Shown here: positions 63,050 to 64,000 of the stretch, in pieces
Layout of the letters: each line of letters begins with the position of its first letter
How positions within the stretch are numbered: position 1 is the first letter of the stretch
Assembly: GCF_014841215.1 (NCBI RefSeq)
Contig: NZ_JACYTR010000009.1
Span: forward strand, 99,251-163,250
Origin: Pseudomarimonas arenosa
Lineage (GTDB): Bacteria; Pseudomonadota; Gammaproteobacteria; Xanthomonadales; Xanthomonadaceae
DNA length: 64,000 nt
Direction of reading: 5' to 3'
Translations under genes and position numbers: made by a program
The notes under the pieces: generated by a model
The model's input: the letters and a program-made list of their open reading frames with translations, nothing else
The model's database searches: none
What the model was told of the DNA's origin: nothing

Positions 63050-63771
63050 TCGTCGAACTCTTTCTTGGCAGAACGATTGAGTTGACCTTCGCGGGTCTTG
63101 CCAACTACGTCCGAGACCTATTCCTTTACAGGTCGGTTTCCGGCCCCACTCGGCAACAAATTGAGATTGTGCTGAGAGAAGCTCGATTACCGTCTCGCTT
63201 TGACGGTTGTATTCGCGCAATTTTCTCGTTCTCTCTCTCAGACAGGTGTCGCATCGAGGAAGTGCTGGTCCGCAGGCCGGAGAATGACTGGATCTTTCTG
63301 ATGAGTATCGACCTAACGCGGGAGTCCTTCGCTGATATCGGGGCGAATTCATTCCCGCTGGTTGTAGGCACTCTTTTGCGCACTGCTTTGAACCTTTCAT
63401 CGGGCATGGCCGTCGTACGTGGAGTCGACGTACTTCGTTCCGCAACGGGGCAGAATCGTGAAACGGACCTATTTGTTTCGCATGCTAGGAGAGACGAAAC
63501 TGATCGAGGTAGAGGTCTGGAAGTTGTGTTCGACTGCTCGGGCGGTCTAGGTTCGACTGCCGATCTCGACCTCCGGCATCAGATTGAACAGATTCTTGAT
63601 GAGGCCTTGATCGATGCGGGGTGCGGAAAAGTTGTTGGCGGCTCAATAGGTGGCGGTGAGATGGAAGTGCACGTGGATGCGTCCTCGGTGCGGCTGGCAA
63701 AACGCACCATAGTCGACACGTTGAAGCGCAACGATTTGCCCTTGCCCAAGCGAATTGCTCGGGTCCAATGA
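63046..63771 (+). CDS. Candidate immunity protein for the RHS toxin tip
   Basis: The 241-aa cytoplasmic-looking protein is not a family I recognise. Its GTG start (63046) overlaps the RHS stop, the tightest arrangement for toxin-immunity pairs, and it has the same lower-GC composition as the tip. The N-terminal 140 residues are mixed alpha/beta. The C-terminal part (VVFDCSGGLGSTADLDLRH...GGSIGGGEMEVHVDASSVRLAKRTIVDTL) looks like a beta-alpha-beta ferredoxin-like domain. The immunity role is inferred from position only. Confidence 0.6.
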   Translation: MIVELFLGRTIELTFAGLANYVRDLFLYRSVSGPTRQQIEIVLREARLPSRFDGCIRAIFSFSLSDRCRIEEVLVRRPENDWIFLMSIDLTRESFADIGANSFPLVVGTLLRTALNLSSGMAVVRGVDVLRSATGQNRETDLFVSHARRDETDRGRGLEVVFDCSGGLGSTADLDLRHQIEQILDEALIDAGCGKVVGGSIGGGEMEVHVDASSVRLAKRTIVDTLKRNDLPLPKRIARVQ

Positions 63772-64000
63772 CGAATTAACTGTTAATTGTCACGGGAAAG
63801 CCGATAAATAAGTAGGCTCTCTTGACCCGCCGCGTAATGTGGCTGTTCGCCGCAACTACCGTGCGATTCCGCTACCCCTAGCCCGGATATTTCACGAGCC
63901 CCTCAAGATCGCGACGTTCGTCCCGACCGGACGTTCGTGTGGCCTTCGCAGACCGGATTTGGCTGCTTTTGGGATGTTTTTCCGGAATTCAGACGCAATG
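63772..64000. other. Window end: palindrome and possible mobile-element edge
   Basis: A perfect 15-bp palindrome AATTAAC-T-GTTAATT (63774-63788) follows the immunity gene by 2 bp. It is AT-rich, unlike the rest, and has no T-run after it. Further on, CCTAGCCCGGATATTTCACG (63878-63897) reminds me of termini of insertion sequences in proteobacteria, but the window stops before any transposase could be seen. No gene is supported in these 229 bp. Confidence 0.3.

Overview
The window is high-GC, densely coded DNA from a gammaproteobacterium, most likely of the Lysobacterales (Xanthomonadales) or a close relative. The evidence is an algZ-algR-hemC cluster, a mltB-rlpA-dacC-ybeD-lipB-lipA cluster in the order known from Pseudomonas, a split class II ribonucleotide reductase (NrdJa/NrdJb), and giant Sec-exported repeat proteins of the kind common in that order. 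No taxonomic marker such as rRNA is present, so this is inference. No tRNA, rRNA, CRISPR array or complete insertion sequence was seen.

Layout. 1-9.7 kb: the tail of an EAL phosphodiesterase, a TorF-type porin, the AlgZ/AlgR two-component pair coupled to hemC, a DUF481 outer-membrane protein, an SLC13 permease, a divergent WYL regulator and a patatin-like lipase. 9.8-17.7 kb: cell-wall and lipoate genes (mltB, rlpA, dacC, ybeD, lipB, lipA) followed by the tail-specific protease prc. 17.9-24.3 kb, minus strand: a GGDEF-EAL protein with a periplasmic sensor, an M17 aminopeptidase, a HAD phosphatase and a DegQ/MucD protease. 24.4-28.6 kb: nrdJa behind a sigma70-like promoter and two NrdR boxes, then a histone H1-like Lys/Ala-rich gene, then nrdJb. 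28.6-30.7 kb: a repeat-bearing gap, a CPBP membrane protease-like protein and a TPR protein. 30.9-38.3 kb: an RDD / RDD / SpoIIM / DUF4129 / DUF4350 / MoxR / DUF58 cluster whose last six genes overlap or nearly overlap, then a GYF_2-domain protein.

39.2-63.8 kb is the most unusual part. Five consecutive plus-strand genes, with gaps of at most about 40 bp and two overlapping stop/start junctions, encode: (i) a secreted Gly-rich protein of 469 aa; (ii) a 2647-aa protein with TIG-like modules followed by 20 bacterial Ig/cadherin-like modules; (iii) a 2527-aa protein combining an alpha/alpha-toroid domain, four carboxypeptidase-regulatory-like domains, CARDB domains, an FG-GAP-like propeller region, seven Calx-beta-like modules and a C-terminal sorting-type helix; (iv) a 2262-aa Sec-exported RHS protein with an N-terminal transglutaminase-like domain that lacks the catalytic Cys, and a C-terminal tip that looks like a GIY-YIG/URI-fold nuclease; (v) a 241-aa protein starting inside the RHS stop codon, the best immunity candidate. 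I infer one long transcription unit making an envelope-associated or secreted giant-protein assembly that carries a polymorphic RHS toxin. I see no type VI secretion genes, PAAR domain or TpsB transporter in the window.

Regulatory observations include the paired NrdR boxes 31 bp apart (centre to centre), a near-identical palindrome TTGAAC-N5-GTTCAA upstream of both algR and the SLC13 permease, and a very strong 17-bp stem-loop between the aminopeptidase and the GGDEF-EAL gene.
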